Source: Rhizophlyctis rosea
Taxonomy: Eukaryota > Chytridiomycota > Chytridiomycetes > Rhizophlyctidales > Rhizophlyctidaceae
Reading direction: 5' to 3'
Assembly: GCA_027596075.1 (NCBI GenBank)
Contig: JADGJC010000053.1
Location: 114,055 to 178,054, forward strand
DNA length: 64,000 nt
In this document: piece after piece, positions 48,731 to 59,937 of the stretch
Layout: each line of letters starts with the position of its first letter
Numbering within the stretch: the stretch's first letter is position 1
Made by a program: the position numbers and the translations under genes
Notes under the pieces: model-generated
What the model was told of the DNA's origin: nothing
The model's database searches: none
Seen by the model: the letters and a program-made list of their open reading frames with translations, nothing else

Positions 48731-49658
48731 TCTTAGCAAGCTAACGCTCTTGAAGAGAGCAGGCAGGGTAGCACACGGCATCATTCCCATCGATGTGGCG
48801 AAGGTTTGTTCACCCTTTGAATGATACCAGCAATCGCCAAGGGGGAACATGGTTATGCGCAATTGTGAATTGGCTGATGTTGTAAAGTTTTGTATTGTCT
48901 GACGGCGGGAATAAAGAAGTTTGGCATTTGAATTGATTGAGCGATATTGCTTGCGGTTTCCGATGACATACCTAGTCCTGAGTCTTAGTTTCAGTAAGAA
49001 ATTCGTAGGGAGGGATGTCCTCCTGCCTATCCCACAAATGTGATTGCAACAGCGACGCAAGCCGATATCAACCAAGTGCTGGTTGAAGCCGCGCTCTTGC
49101 ATCTTCAAGCTGGATGGAAAGCACTCTCCCCTTGTGTAAGGGACATAAGGGCACGAAGTGCGGAGGCAAAGAGCTAGACTCTCGCCAAGCAGACAGTATT
49201 CAAAAATGTAACGCAAAGATATACTTTGCTGTGCGCTTACATCTGACTTTTGGCTACTTGACTTGTGCACCAGTACTTGCTCACTGGAGAAGTGATGCAA
49301 CCCACTCTGATTGAAGCAGATGTTCCCTGATCATGCAGATGGATGCCAGCAATCCGGCAGAAACTGTTGTGGGTACTAGATAAGTTAGATAGGCACTGCT
49401 TCTGGACGACACGCAAGCGCTTGAGATCAACTGGGTGTGAGTACCAAATGCCCTTGTGTCGCCTGACTCACACTACTTACCGTCCCCAACCTGACTCGGT
49501 TGGAAGGGTTGAAGTGGTTGACGAAATAAGCGGGACCCTGGCTGATATGAACAACCCAATGGCTGTGCCACCTGATGTTCTGATGGATTGCACTTTGAAT
49601 TTTCCGAGGTAGATTGTTATTGCATTCGTCACATCAGGGCGACCCGGGTGTTACCGTT
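48731..49658. other. Spacer between homeobox copies B and C
   Basis: Holds the conserved 3' element (48771-48803) and otherwise short open frames without motifs. Confidence 0.5.
48771..48803 (+). repeat. Conserved 3' flank element of copy B
   Basis: GCACACGGCATCATTCCCAT then CGATGTGGCGAAG matches 51961-51993 behind copy D at 31 of 33 positions. A more diverged relative lies behind copy C at about 50296-50340. Confidence 0.85.
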
Positions 49659-49676
49659 GTCCCACCTGTCAAAGTC
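49659..49676 (+). promoter_or_regulatory. TALE-site promoter element, copy C
   Basis: GTCCCACCTGTCAAAGTC, one mismatch from the B and D elements. ATAAATA follows at 49688-49694. A second partial site, GTGTCAAAT, begins immediately after it. Confidence 0.7.
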
Positions 49677-49768
49677 GTGTCAAATCCATAAATACGGGCC
49701 CGCCCAGTCCTCTCCATTGTCTCATCGGCACCGAATTCGATCGCGCGTTTTGGATATCCTCCCCGAAG

Positions 49769-50858
49769 ATGGGTCGATCTTTGAGCTATCGCCCAGAGCC
49801 CCGTCCTTCGTTGCGGCCTGTATTACAGCGATTAGAACAGGTATGGACATACCGATGCGAATAGATAATTCAACCAGGCATCTCACTAATGAGAATCAGT
49901 TAATCACTGCTTTCGGGTTCACCGATGCCGCCCCGCCCGAACCCATACTCCCCCAACCCATACTTCCTCTTTGGAAAACGCGAATCCTTCAAGACTGGCT
50001 GATCCACCACGCCGCTCATCCTTTCCCGACGGGTGCGGAAAAAGATCAACTGTGCGCGGCCGCTAGTTTGACCAGGAACGAGTTGGACGACTGGTTCGAT
50101 GATGGTTTGTATTGTCATTTGTACCATTTCGCTTTCTTTGTGTCTGAAAAGTAACAGAATTGGCAAACGGCAGCTAGGAGCATCGGACTCCATTCCATTC
50201 TCGCGGGGTGATGGACATGCCGTTCTGACTGGGCCCCAACCTCCCGGCGAATTGAACAATGTGAAGGATAAGGGGGAGGGGGAAAGTGGTAGATGATGGA
50301 ACCATCCCCTATTAAGTGGTGAAGCTTGTACACAATCAATATCATCCTTATCCTTTACTTTGATGGCATTCATTTATTGATGCCGCATGAGCCGTTGAGA
50401 CGGTTGACGAGATGGTCAGGACTTCGGACCATCGTGTGACAACCGTGTCCGACGCTTCTGTGTCTCATTCATAAATGCAAGGGGCACGGACCAGTACTCG
50501 AGAGCAACGTCTCATATGCAGTATATTACATGTGCAATTTGGTAACAGCAACTGCCACTGCAACCCATGACGCAAACCCTTCACCTCGAACAATCCATTC
50601 CATTCTTCCCCCATACGCACTCTCTTTGACCTTGCCAGAATCGCTCCCCCGGCGGGGGAAAATCTGAGTGATTGGGAGATCCTTCCAGCATCCCAACTTG
50701 AACAATAGATGGTTTAAAGAATATATGGCATGGAATCCCCAAGTATGGGACCATGCATGATGCCAAAAAAAACCGCCGAATGTCATGAATGCGCAGTAAC
50801 TAAATTGGTTGATTTCGGTATCGTCATCTCTGTGGGCGAGTCTGATTTAGGACGGTGA
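49769..50858 (+). pseudogene. TALE homeobox gene copy C (long form, degenerate helix 3)
   Basis: Exon 1 49769-49840 (MGRSLSYRPEPRPSLR...) joins exon 2 49900-50104 in phase 0. Exon 2 contains RILQDWLIHHAAHPFPTGAE, then LTRNELDDWFDD. The TALE loop is present (PFP), but position 51, Asn in virtually all homeodomains, is Asp, and the following Arg pair is lost. Using the acceptor homologous to copy B (CAG at 50171-50173), exon 3 gives ARSIGLHSILAG and a TGA at 50209-50211. Downstream, 50541-50858 still resembles copy A's tail: THDANPSP versus THNANPSP, WFKEYMAWNP versus WFEEYKAWDP, then CHECAVTKL. It is interrupted by stops, so the long tail has decayed. Specific DNA binding is unlikely. Confidence 0.55.
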
Positions 50859-51290
50859 TGGTTTGTGATGTGTTAAGAGAGTAACACAGGAGGCCGGGTG
50901 ATCAGTATCAAATGTTTGATACTTTTGATTGATCGATTTCGCCGCAGAATATATGTTTAGAATCATGTTTGTTTCGGTTCTTTGTTCAACCTGTGCATTA
51001 CAAAAGTTGTTTGAACAGGCGATATTTGCATCGACATGAGCCAATGTGCTCATTGCAGGCCGTCTTTGACACATTTCCATCTTGTTTGAACGGTCCTCAA
51101 ATGCCATATGCTATCCGAGATGGGATGTCCAGACCCGTAACGGAGTTCTGAACTCGGTCCTTTTAGCACAAGCGCAAAGCTTCCTTCATTATAATGGCTG
51201 TGCACATCTTTGCTTGACAGCTTGCACTCTAGCTTTTTTGAGGTAAATTGGTTTACACTGTCACGCTAAGTTGAACAGTGCGTTACGATT
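50859..51290. other. Spacer between homeobox copies C and D
   Basis: No motif-bearing open frame; upstream region of copy D. Confidence 0.5.
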
Positions 51291-51308
51291 GTCCCACCTG
51301 TCAAACTC
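51291..51308 (+). promoter_or_regulatory. TALE-site promoter element, copy D
   Basis: GTCCCACCTGTCAAACTC, identical to copy B. Followed by a partial second site (GTCAAGTC) and ATAAATA at 51320-51326. Confidence 0.7.
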
Positions 51309-51472
51309 CCGTCAAGTCGATAAATAGCTGCGCGTCTGGCCATTGAATCGCGTCTTAGTCGTCTTCAGCTAATAGTTTACTAGACCGTCAACAACCTTCG
51401 ATACCGCTGCCACTTCGTGACTCCATCCGCATCTAGTTCAATACGCGCTCATTGGACATATCAGTTCCCCAG

Positions 51473-51907
51473 ATGGGTAAATCCGTGAGCTACAATGATG
51501 CGGTGCCCCGTCGGCCGGTGGCTGCAAGTAAGCAAAAGATGGCGAACAGAGTGGCCCGACGCGTCTCATTAAGGAACATGCTCTAGATGGCCACCATACC
51601 GGGCATTCTACAACTGCCAGTCAAGCCTCCCGTCCGACCCGCCCAAATCATCCAAAGTGGAAGAGAAAGATCCTCCGGGACTGGTTGAATGAGCACGCCG
51701 CCCATCCTTACCCTACCGAAGCAGAGAAAGATCAGCTGTGCCAAGTCCTCGGCTTGACCAAGAAGCAAGTGGAATGCTGGTTCATCTGCGGTTTGTATCC
51801 TTTGTTTCCGGCTATGGCTCTTTGGGCACGGTGAAGAATTCAAAGTAACGAAGTTGTGACATATTCCAGCTCGGCGCTGCTCGCGTTTGCGGAACACGTC
51901 GCACTAA
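51473..51907 (+). CDS. TALE homeobox gene copy D (short form, Asn51 replaced by Cys)
   Basis: Exons 51473-51527, 51587-51790 and 51870-51907 close in phase and give a ~98-residue protein (MGKSVSYNDAVPRRP...). This is the only copy with no disruption. Homeodomain: KILRDWLNEHAAHPYPTEAE, then LTKKQVECWFIC and ARRCSRLRNTSH. The loop and PYP are perfect, but homeodomain position 51 is Cys instead of Asn, which normally makes the bidentate contact to adenine. The second intron splits Ala52 as in copy B. The start codon sits about 150 nt after the TATA-like box, as in copy B. An intact frame with a lost recognition residue suggests either early decay or a changed role, such as a dimerising or competing partner. 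Confidence 0.7.
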
Positions 51908-51960
51908 TTGAATCATCAAGGTGAAAGATTCAAGGATAGGGTGTGGGGGAAGGGCCGGTA

Positions 51961-51993
51961 GCAAACGGCATCATTCCCATTGATGTGGCGAAG
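51961..51993 (+). repeat. Conserved 3' flank element of copy D
   Basis: Partner of 48771-48803 (31/33 matches). Further downstream, about 52196-52225 (AAGTATATTGCATGTGCAAC) resembles 50516-50545 behind copy C, so duplication covered the 3' flanks too. Confidence 0.85.
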
Positions 51994-52245
51994 CTCTGTG
52001 CACATTCAATATACACCTTGTTCTTTCGTCATATTCTTTGTTGCCATCATTGTCCCCATGGGTCTTAGACTATCAATAAGACTCAGCTTGGTGCATTTGA
52101 TATTGAATCTGTGTTCGATTCTTTGCATAGCGACCATGTCTCTTCCATAACTGCAAGGCGCAAAGTATTCACATGTGACGGAAGGGCAATATATAATTTC
52201 AAGTATATTGCATGTGCAACTTGGTTGAAACAAAAATCACCACCT

Positions 52246-52926
52246 TCATCGCCGCTTTGTGCGCGTCAGGGGCGGGAAATGTTCCGCCGGAGGAGGAAGG
52301 GGAGGCTGTTGCTGCATTGTCGGTATGGAAGTTGCAGCCGCTCTGGGTGTAGGCTGGAAATACTGTTTGACGGAAGGTTGTTGCGATGCTGATGTTGAGT
52401 GAGACGCCATGCCGGTTGCGGCAAGGAATAGTGAATGTCCAGGTGGACGTGAGATTCGCAGCGACGGCTTGGGGATTGAATCTCCAGACGATCGTGGGGT
52501 GTGCGGTGACCCAATCCCAGTAATATCGGGTGCCGCTGGGACTTCGTCCATTGCACCCGTCCGGGTCGTCTCCCCTCTCCCTCCTCCTTGACCCCTTCTC
52601 CACTCCTCTACCAACTTGACTAGTATATCCCCATGACATCTATTCGGCTTACACCAACAGCCCAACACCTTCCCGTCCAACTCCCCAATCTGATCTATCA
52701 ACCCGCTCTCCCTAACATGCCGCTCATATAGCTCCACTATCTGATCAATATCTGGATAATCTCTTGGCTTGTAAGGATTGCCCCACTTGCTCCCTGCGGC
52801 CCCGGGAACGAATTTGGTCATATCGCGGCCGATGTAGATGTGGTTTGGAGAAGCGTCGAGCCATTGGACGAGAGAGGAGTAGCCGTTGCGGCGGAGGTGG
52901 GCGATTTTGCAGTTGATGACTTCCAT
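52246..52926 (-). CDS. DUF4326 protein with a C-terminal PIP-box
   Basis: One uninterrupted frame, 226 residues, starting at ATG 52926-52924. Residues 3-105 match DUF4326: VINCK at the start, IYIGRDMTKFVPG, SKWGNPYKP (47-54), IVELYERHV, and GKVLGCWCKPNRCHGDILVKLVEEW (86-109). The conserved Cys/His residues suggest metal or nucleotide binding; the biochemical role of the family is not established. After a disordered Ser/Pro/Thr-rich linker comes QPSVKQYF (183-190), which matches the PCNA-interaction consensus Q-x-x-(V/I/L/M)-x-x-(F/Y)-(F/Y) exactly and is followed by a basic end (RTKRR). This suggests recruitment to replication or repair sites in the nucleus. The PIP-box match is seen in the sequence; PCNA binding is inferred. 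It lies at the right edge of the homeobox array, on the opposite strand. Confidence 0.88.
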   Translation of the reverse strand: MEVINCKIAHLRRNGYSSLVQWLDASPNHIYIGRDMTKFVPGAAGSKWGNPYKPRDYPDIDQIVELYERHVRESGLIDQIGELDGKVLGCWCKPNRCHGDILVKLVEEWRRGQGGGRGETTRTGAMDEVPAAPDITGIGSPHTPRSSGDSIPKPSLRISRPPGHSLFLAATGMASHSTSASQQPSVKQYFQPTPRAAATSIPTMQQQPPLPPPAEHFPPLTRTKRR

Positions 52927-52936
52927 TGTGAAGGAA

Positions 52937-53011
52937 TAGGTGGCGAAACTTTCTGTTGGCTGTAATGCGTTAATAGGTGGCGAAGCTTTCTGTTGGCGTG
53001 TAATGCGTTAT
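52937..53011. repeat. 37-38 bp tandem duplication
   Basis: Two adjacent units beginning TAGGTGGCGAA(A/G)CTTTCTG and ending in TGTAATGCGTTA, at 52937-52973 and 52974-53011, with one substitution and one inserted base. It lies directly upstream of the DUF4326 start, within its promoter. Confidence 0.9.
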
Positions 53012-56000
53012 TGGCGTGGGTGTTGCATCGAAAGCCAGATCGCGACGTTTTTTATGCGTTGGTTGGGTACAAATTTTCGGTGAGCACAAACAGTCGGCAG
53101 TCACTGCCCAAGTATGCTGATGTAATCGGTTGACGGCATTGTGGGGAAGTGATCAAGGGCCAGATGGGGCTTGTGGCGTATTTGAAGGGCATTTCACTAC
53201 CAACATCAAGGATCTTGTGGAAACTTCGGTTGTGAACAGATAGTGAGTAGGTGGGTCTGCAAAAACTCTAGACTGGCTTCATTTTCTCAGGGTCAAAATT
53301 GATACCGTTGAAAAGCCCCTCATTGACTGCCACTGGTCCAGACCAAAATTCGTTCAATCGTGCAAATCACGTCAAGGTGCTATCGGGGATCCTCACCCTC
53401 CGGAGATAGCTTCCAAATGTTGGGTGCGTGGCCGCGTGCTTAATAGACTTGAGGATGTAGGTATGCTGCACATGATGCTTTTAACATTTCATCAGCGCCA
53501 ATGCTTCTGGGCAAATGCACACGATATTCTATGTAAACGTCCATGAATCAATACTGTAGCTCTCAGTTCTTTTCTCTCGCCTCCTCATTTGCTGTACTGC
53601 TGTCTCATTATGCGACAGTGGCAGCATCGGAAGCCGTCAGCCCCAAATTCCAGCTTGCGGCACGTCCCATAGCAGAGTCGAAGATATCCAAGGGGTATCG
53701 GTGCTTTTATTTTGCACTAACCACGGTGGACGGTCCTTATTCTGCTTTAATCCCTGGAATCAACAAGTGCTTTCACGCGAGACAAAATCGCCGCATTATG
53801 CCAGCACAACAAAGCTCGACATCATTGTGGGAGGGAAACATATGACTCCATCCAAGTTTCACGACATTTACCAGTGTCTGAAGAGACATGGCCGGAGGTT
53901 ACGCTTCATTACGGTCAGGTGGGGTCCATGAAGCCAATCAAACAGATTCTTTTCTGGATTTAGTAAATGACTTGCGCCTGAACAATGAAGTTGGGAAAGT
54001 GGACAAACAGCGGGAAGCATCGATTCGGCAAGAAGAAACATCCTACAGGGTTCCGTGCACGGTCGCTCCATTGAACACGGACCAACCTCCAGAGTTTGCC
54101 TCATGTACTCTCCTCCCAAAACGGGTCAAAATGAGGAATATTCATCTAAGCACTACCGGACGTGTTTCAATACCCAACGAGGCTATTCATGTGTTTGGTA
54201 AATTATCTTTTCCTTCCGAAAATCTTGATGCTACTTTCAGACTATTTACCACGAGCCATTCGAGTCTGAGTCAAAGGAAAAGAACGAGTGGTTTAAGGTC
54301 ATTTTCCTGATGTCTTTTTCCTGATGTCAAACCAGGAAGCGCTGACTCCAGACCAGCAGGAAGATATCGAGGACCTTCAAGCGCTGCACTTTTCAGGGAC
54401 CCTTGGTGTCCCCTTGCCCTGAAGGTGAGATGTGACAGAATGACATCCAACCGTGCCCGGGACCGATTTAACATCAGCATTTCCATTGGGGTAGGGGATT
54501 GATCTGTCTCGAACATCATCCGGAAGTATCGTCTGCATGGGCACCGTAGTATTACCTGAGCTATCGGTTTTCTTTTTCAATTGCTTGCATAAGGTTGGTG
54601 CGGACTCACGAGCTCATGTAATCAAAAAAAGCCTCCCATCTGGAAGAAAAAAGTGCAAATCGAAAGCCGTTGACGGACACTGTGTGGTTGAATTGCACCG
54701 ACCGATGAACACTGTTCTCTCTTGATTCAGATCAGAACAAGTAAATCTACGGCAGACATACCACCTCGTCAAAGATAAGCTAGATACCTCCATTCGCCGT
54801 TACCTTGATTGAGGTAGACACTGCACGCCGGAAGCGAGAGGAATCCAAATGTGAAAACCCATCAAGGAATGCATTAGGTTAGCGGTTACAATTATGCTGC
54901 CAGTGGTTGTGTCCATGATTTCCAAACATATCAAATGGCAAAAGCAGAAGAAGATCGTGAGTCAATGACACGGAAGCTCTGGGCCGTTCACCCGGACGGC
55001 AACATCCAGGGTGAGGTCCCTCCCGAGGTCGACGAGGTGGTGTGGTAACCAATGGTCATCTGCTCCTCTGTTGATTTCAATATGTATCACTGTTCTTAGA
55101 CCCTCTAATATATCATGTGATGTCACAACTTGTCTCTCATCGTCAATCCCCTCTCAAAAAGATCGACCATATCATCCTCCCTTACGGCATGCATTATTTT
55201 TTGCCGGACTTAACCCATGGACTGAAGCATGATCAAGCTTCAGGTCGACACAAAAAGAAACGCGAGTGCGAACCCCTCATATGCAACAACAACTCATATG
55301 AGTGTTACTTGCTTGGGGAGTCCACATCAATTCAATGATTGCTATTGCCCACCGGCGTCGGGACTTTACGTTTAGATGACTATATCCGTAGAGCTGAACG
55401 GAGGAGCAATCGAATAAGCTGGCCGTCGGAAAATTTGGGAATCTATTCTTGATGTATCTCGTTGTTTGCAATTGCGAAATGCAAATGTGATCCCGTCGGT
55501 GATAGAATACAATGGTTGCTACGTGATTCGACATAACCAAACTCCCGCATGTTGTTTTTCCCTCCATTCGATACTCACTGTTTTATGTACTTTGGTCAAT
55601 AAATCAGTCTTGAAACACTATCACAGAAGTCATAGTGGGTGCTTTGTTCCTAATCGCACAGCGACCCACTACCGATTTGCTCCTGTAATTCCATCTTGTT
55701 TTTTTGGACTGAAGCTCTTTCCGGTTAGTTGACTGCTGTCCTCTTATCTGAGCAACAAAATGAAGTGGTATCAACGAACGGATTGATTGGGGAGACAATA
55801 GCTTTCGAAATCCGAGTCCCCAGAATCTGAATTGCAAGGCACGACGGTTTCATGTACAGCGAAGTATGTCTTTTGCCACATGCGCTATCAGTTAGTCCTG
55901 GGTGACAACTCAGATGGGAGTTGAGCAAGAATCTGGAAAGTGGTAAGCGTCGACTTGAGAAATCCCATGTGGACATCGTAGCCCCCCATGCCGGACCTGC

Positions 56001-59000
56001 CGCTGAAAAACAGAGATGATGCATTTTCGCGATGGAAGTCTGTCCAGACGCTCGGCAATGACTTTCTGAACTTCTGATGGCTTTTCAAAGACGTCTGCGG
56101 AGAATGTGAAATGAACCCGCAATCTGACAATCAGAAAAAAAAAGGTGCCTGAAACAAACTCATGGGAGGGATAGGGGATATCTGTCAGTCTCCTTGATGA
56201 TGACCCAACATTTGCGGTTACACATTTTTACAACTCATCAGACAAGGATGCGGCTCAGCTTGCCTCAGCATGCTCAACATATCGTAGTTCGTAATCACAC
56301 GACGCTCAAAAAGTACTGTTCAGAAGTTGGTGAGCAACGCAGCATTCGGCCGGGAACGACTCCTTTGCGATCATTTCAATGTGGTGTCGTGACGTGAGCT
56401 GATTTAGGGGGCCATCCAGAACCAGCCAAGAGGACGCGGAAGTCAAGTCAGGAGTAGGCGTTGACGATGTGCAGAATTCACGTTGCAGCACGGTTCTGGG
56501 ATCGCTGACATTGGTAAGGGCCAGAGGACGATAACACATATACCTTTGATGAGAGCCACGTGATTTGCAGTTCAGTCCATGATGTGCTTCGGGACTCCTG
56601 GAGGATGGGATCACTCTCGATGGGATGGCGCATTCTGTTGGAAACACATTTTATCTTCCCTCTTGAACCCTAAAGAGGTAATAATTTTGGATTCTGGAAC
56701 GTAGTTGCCAGAAAGTGAAAACGCAACGTGGCAGGAATTAGACGCTCTTCAAATGAGCATCATGCAACAACCGGTATCCATATTGATTCGAGTCGCAAAC
56801 CGTGGATGCGCTTAGCTCTACTTCAACCGGCGTCAAGATGACGGCCCTTGAGACTTTAGTCGCGCCAACTTCAGCCATGGCCATGATGCTTACAACATTA
56901 CAAATTCCAGCTGCATAAGCCTTCTCACTCTTCTCAGGAAGTTTGTTCCTGATCAGTGAGTGGTTGTTTTCGCTGATTGCATTACCGGGGTGGACCATAC
57001 ATTTTTTGCATCCGATGTAGTACCGTCAGGCGCTATCACTATCTTGTCGATGTGCCTGCGCTCTCTACGTATCTCACTGCGTCAGTGTTGGAATGGAATG
57101 TCCAACATTTCACCAAGCACCTCAGTTGCACAATGTTTCAGTCCCACCCCAACGGTCGATTGTCATGCGTCTCACATGAAGCATTCATACAACGAGGAGG
57201 GATTGGTAGTCTTTCATTAGCTGACTTCCTCCATCACCTGCAGAGGGTGTTTGACTTGTTTGGTCATGCTATTTCTGGCCTTTCTGCTTTTTTATCAGCC
57301 GAGCAATCTTTTGTTGCTTTTGGGACGATGGTTTCCAAAGCTATGGATGTTTGTTGTTCATGTAAGGTCGGTGAGTAGAAAGGTTTGTCCAAAATCGCCT
57401 TGGCACCTGCATAGTTGTGCTCCTGAGCAGTGGCTGATTTGTCCAGATCCTTCCAGTGGACCCTAGTGAGCAAATACCTGACCCTTTAAAAGTAGATACC
57501 AAAATGCATCCCTCACGCATTTAAGCACTTCAAAAGTAGTTCAGTTCTTTGCGAGTCAGGCATTTTTTAACCTGCATGTGAGGGCGCACTTCGAACGTCA
57601 TTGATCCGGGGGTTTCAATTGGTCCAAGCGATCGTGACGATATGACTGATGTGACTGCATCCGGTCGGACGTTTCACTATCTCTTGGGTGTGGTAAAGGT
57701 ACTCGACACAGAACTAATACCACGCCGCTGGAGTGTGCATATGCGGTATGACGACCCAGATTGTATGTCCGTTTGTCATCGCTTTTTATTGCAATCCTGT
57801 GAAGACGAAACGTGTCCATGTGCTACCGCACAAGCCAGCATCCTTTCAAATACCTCGAGCGCTGGTATGTATTTTGCGGATCTGTGCCAGAGGATGGCAC
57901 ACTCGTCATGTTCATAAGACACCACGCGACGAATAAGGATAACTGATGTAGATGCTGAGGCGGTCAAAGTGCGACTTCTTTTTCTTCATTGACGTTTGTA
58001 ATCGATGTGCCAAAGCACCATTGCGAGCCCATCACATTAATACACCCCTCCCGCCCCGAAAGGATTGAGACTGCGGGCCAGTTGAAGATTGTGGCTGGAC
58101 GATCCCAGACGCTCTTAGAATCGAAAAGCATTCTTGATACCATTGTCCAATCCATCATGAAGGTGTTGCATCGGGCCGATTGGACGCACTTGCAGTTGTG
58201 TGGTACATACTTTAGTTGGATTGCCCGTGGATGAAGTAAATGCAGTGGCCTCCGTTCATTCTTTCTTTTGCAACACATTGGCTATTCAGGCGCGTTAATG
58301 AACTCCTGAGGAGATGGACTGCTATTCCCAACTCGGGCATTGGAAATCACGGCAAAAAGGAACTGTCCTAGTTGAGAATGGTGGCCACGATGATTGCAAC
58401 AATACTGTTCCATTGGTCAGTAAATTCCCCTAACATAGAAGTCATAGATACAGGCATGATACCACTTCATACCAGTTTGGGGCATGACGACATTTGATAG
58501 TGCACGCTAGAACAGGCCACGATGCAGGTCACCATTGGGTCATTTTCGGACCGGACATTGCAAATCTACAAAGGAACTTTGCCGGACAATGCAAATCTAC
58601 AAAGAAACTTTGCAAACAATGTGTACCGCCACTGCGGCCGATCCTCAAGAGATTTGAGCGAGGAAATCCCAAACTCAACCATCAATGCGCTATCCAAACG
58701 ATTCTTTTTACGTTTTTTGATTGCACATGGTGGAGACCGAGACCCGCTCCAGCCTTCATGACCAGGAATGTTGTCCATCATATGGCACACTCGGACTCCC
58801 TTTGGTACAGCTGCTGGGAGAAAAAGGTGAACTGAGAAAGAATTGAACTCCAATTACTGGGCAATGAGCCACGACAATTCACGACAGCCGGCAGCAAGTG
58901 CTGCAGATTTGAGTAGGTGTTGCACAATTTTGAAAGAAGAGAATGATATTTGTTAATGTTCAAATGCATGTAAAGCAGATCATCCTCGTGTGAAGCTTTG

Positions 59001-59937
59001 TGATGAAACAGTTAAAGAGGAAGAGTTTGAAAATCAATTCTTTTTTCGATGACCGTTGAACTACTTCACCAATGCTATTGTTTGCTATTCGCAAACTGCT
59101 TGAAGCTATGTCCCAATCGACGAGATTTCATGGTTCAGTTTCTAGGATTGGTGACCTTGTGAAAGTACAAAAATGCAATGAGTCGAAACTATTTGATGAA
59201 CCATTCGGAATATAGGTCCGAATTTAGCTATGAGTTGCTAACTATAAGGTGAAAAATGCCCTGCCATGACGACAATTGAATGTGCGCAATCAACTAACCC
59301 CGCATGTACTACTGAGTACCTTGTGGTACCCTGAGCGCTGCCCTCTCCCGCAAATAAACTCGGCGGAGGTGATTACCATGGTCACTTGACTGGGGAATAC
59401 GCGACACCGTTGGTCATCCTGATGCCCGATGGATGCAATTGAGAATCGGTATGTAACCTTCGCGCGGACCATCAATATTCACTCCAAGCTTCCCTGATGG
59501 AGCCATTTTATACCAACAACCGCCAGTCCATACTAACTATACTATTTCGAGAATTTGGACGACAATATCCATCTACAAACCGAATACTTTGTGAAATCGA
59601 ACTTACGATGAGCATGGATGGGACCCTGGTGCCTGAATGAGTCACTGTGACCAATGCGTGCCTCATTCCTGCAGTAACCAGTTGTTGTTGCCCATTTGGT
59701 GCCCTTCGTCATCTTGCCTTCCACTTGGAACTTTCCCACGCCCGCGCCGCTCTTCACCTCAATTCCAATCTACAATGGCACACATTGGCAGCATTGAGTC
59801 CTATTGACGCATACATACGAGCCATAGTCGTACATATATTTTGGGCTGGTAGAATCGGGCCCGAACTCCGCGAGCCTAATCGTAGTCGGTTGGATTGAAG
59901 TGAACCGGGTCCTCGTCCAAACGATAGGCCGCCAGCA
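53012..59937. other. 7-kb gene-poor tract
   Basis: Only short open frames on both strands, none with a recognised domain, and no exon chain I could close. Composition resembles the 10-22 kb tract. No mobile-element hallmark seen. Confidence 0.4.
58553..58614. repeat. 31-bp tandem duplication
   Basis: Two direct units of GGACA(T/A)TGCAAATCTACAAA followed by (G)GAACTTTGC-type sequence, at 58553-58583 and 58584-58614, with a few mismatches. Confidence 0.85.

Noticed and set aside
46700..51900. Bacterial origin of the homeobox array
   Set aside because: Introns at a conserved position and TALE hallmarks (PYP loop, WFIN) are eukaryotic.
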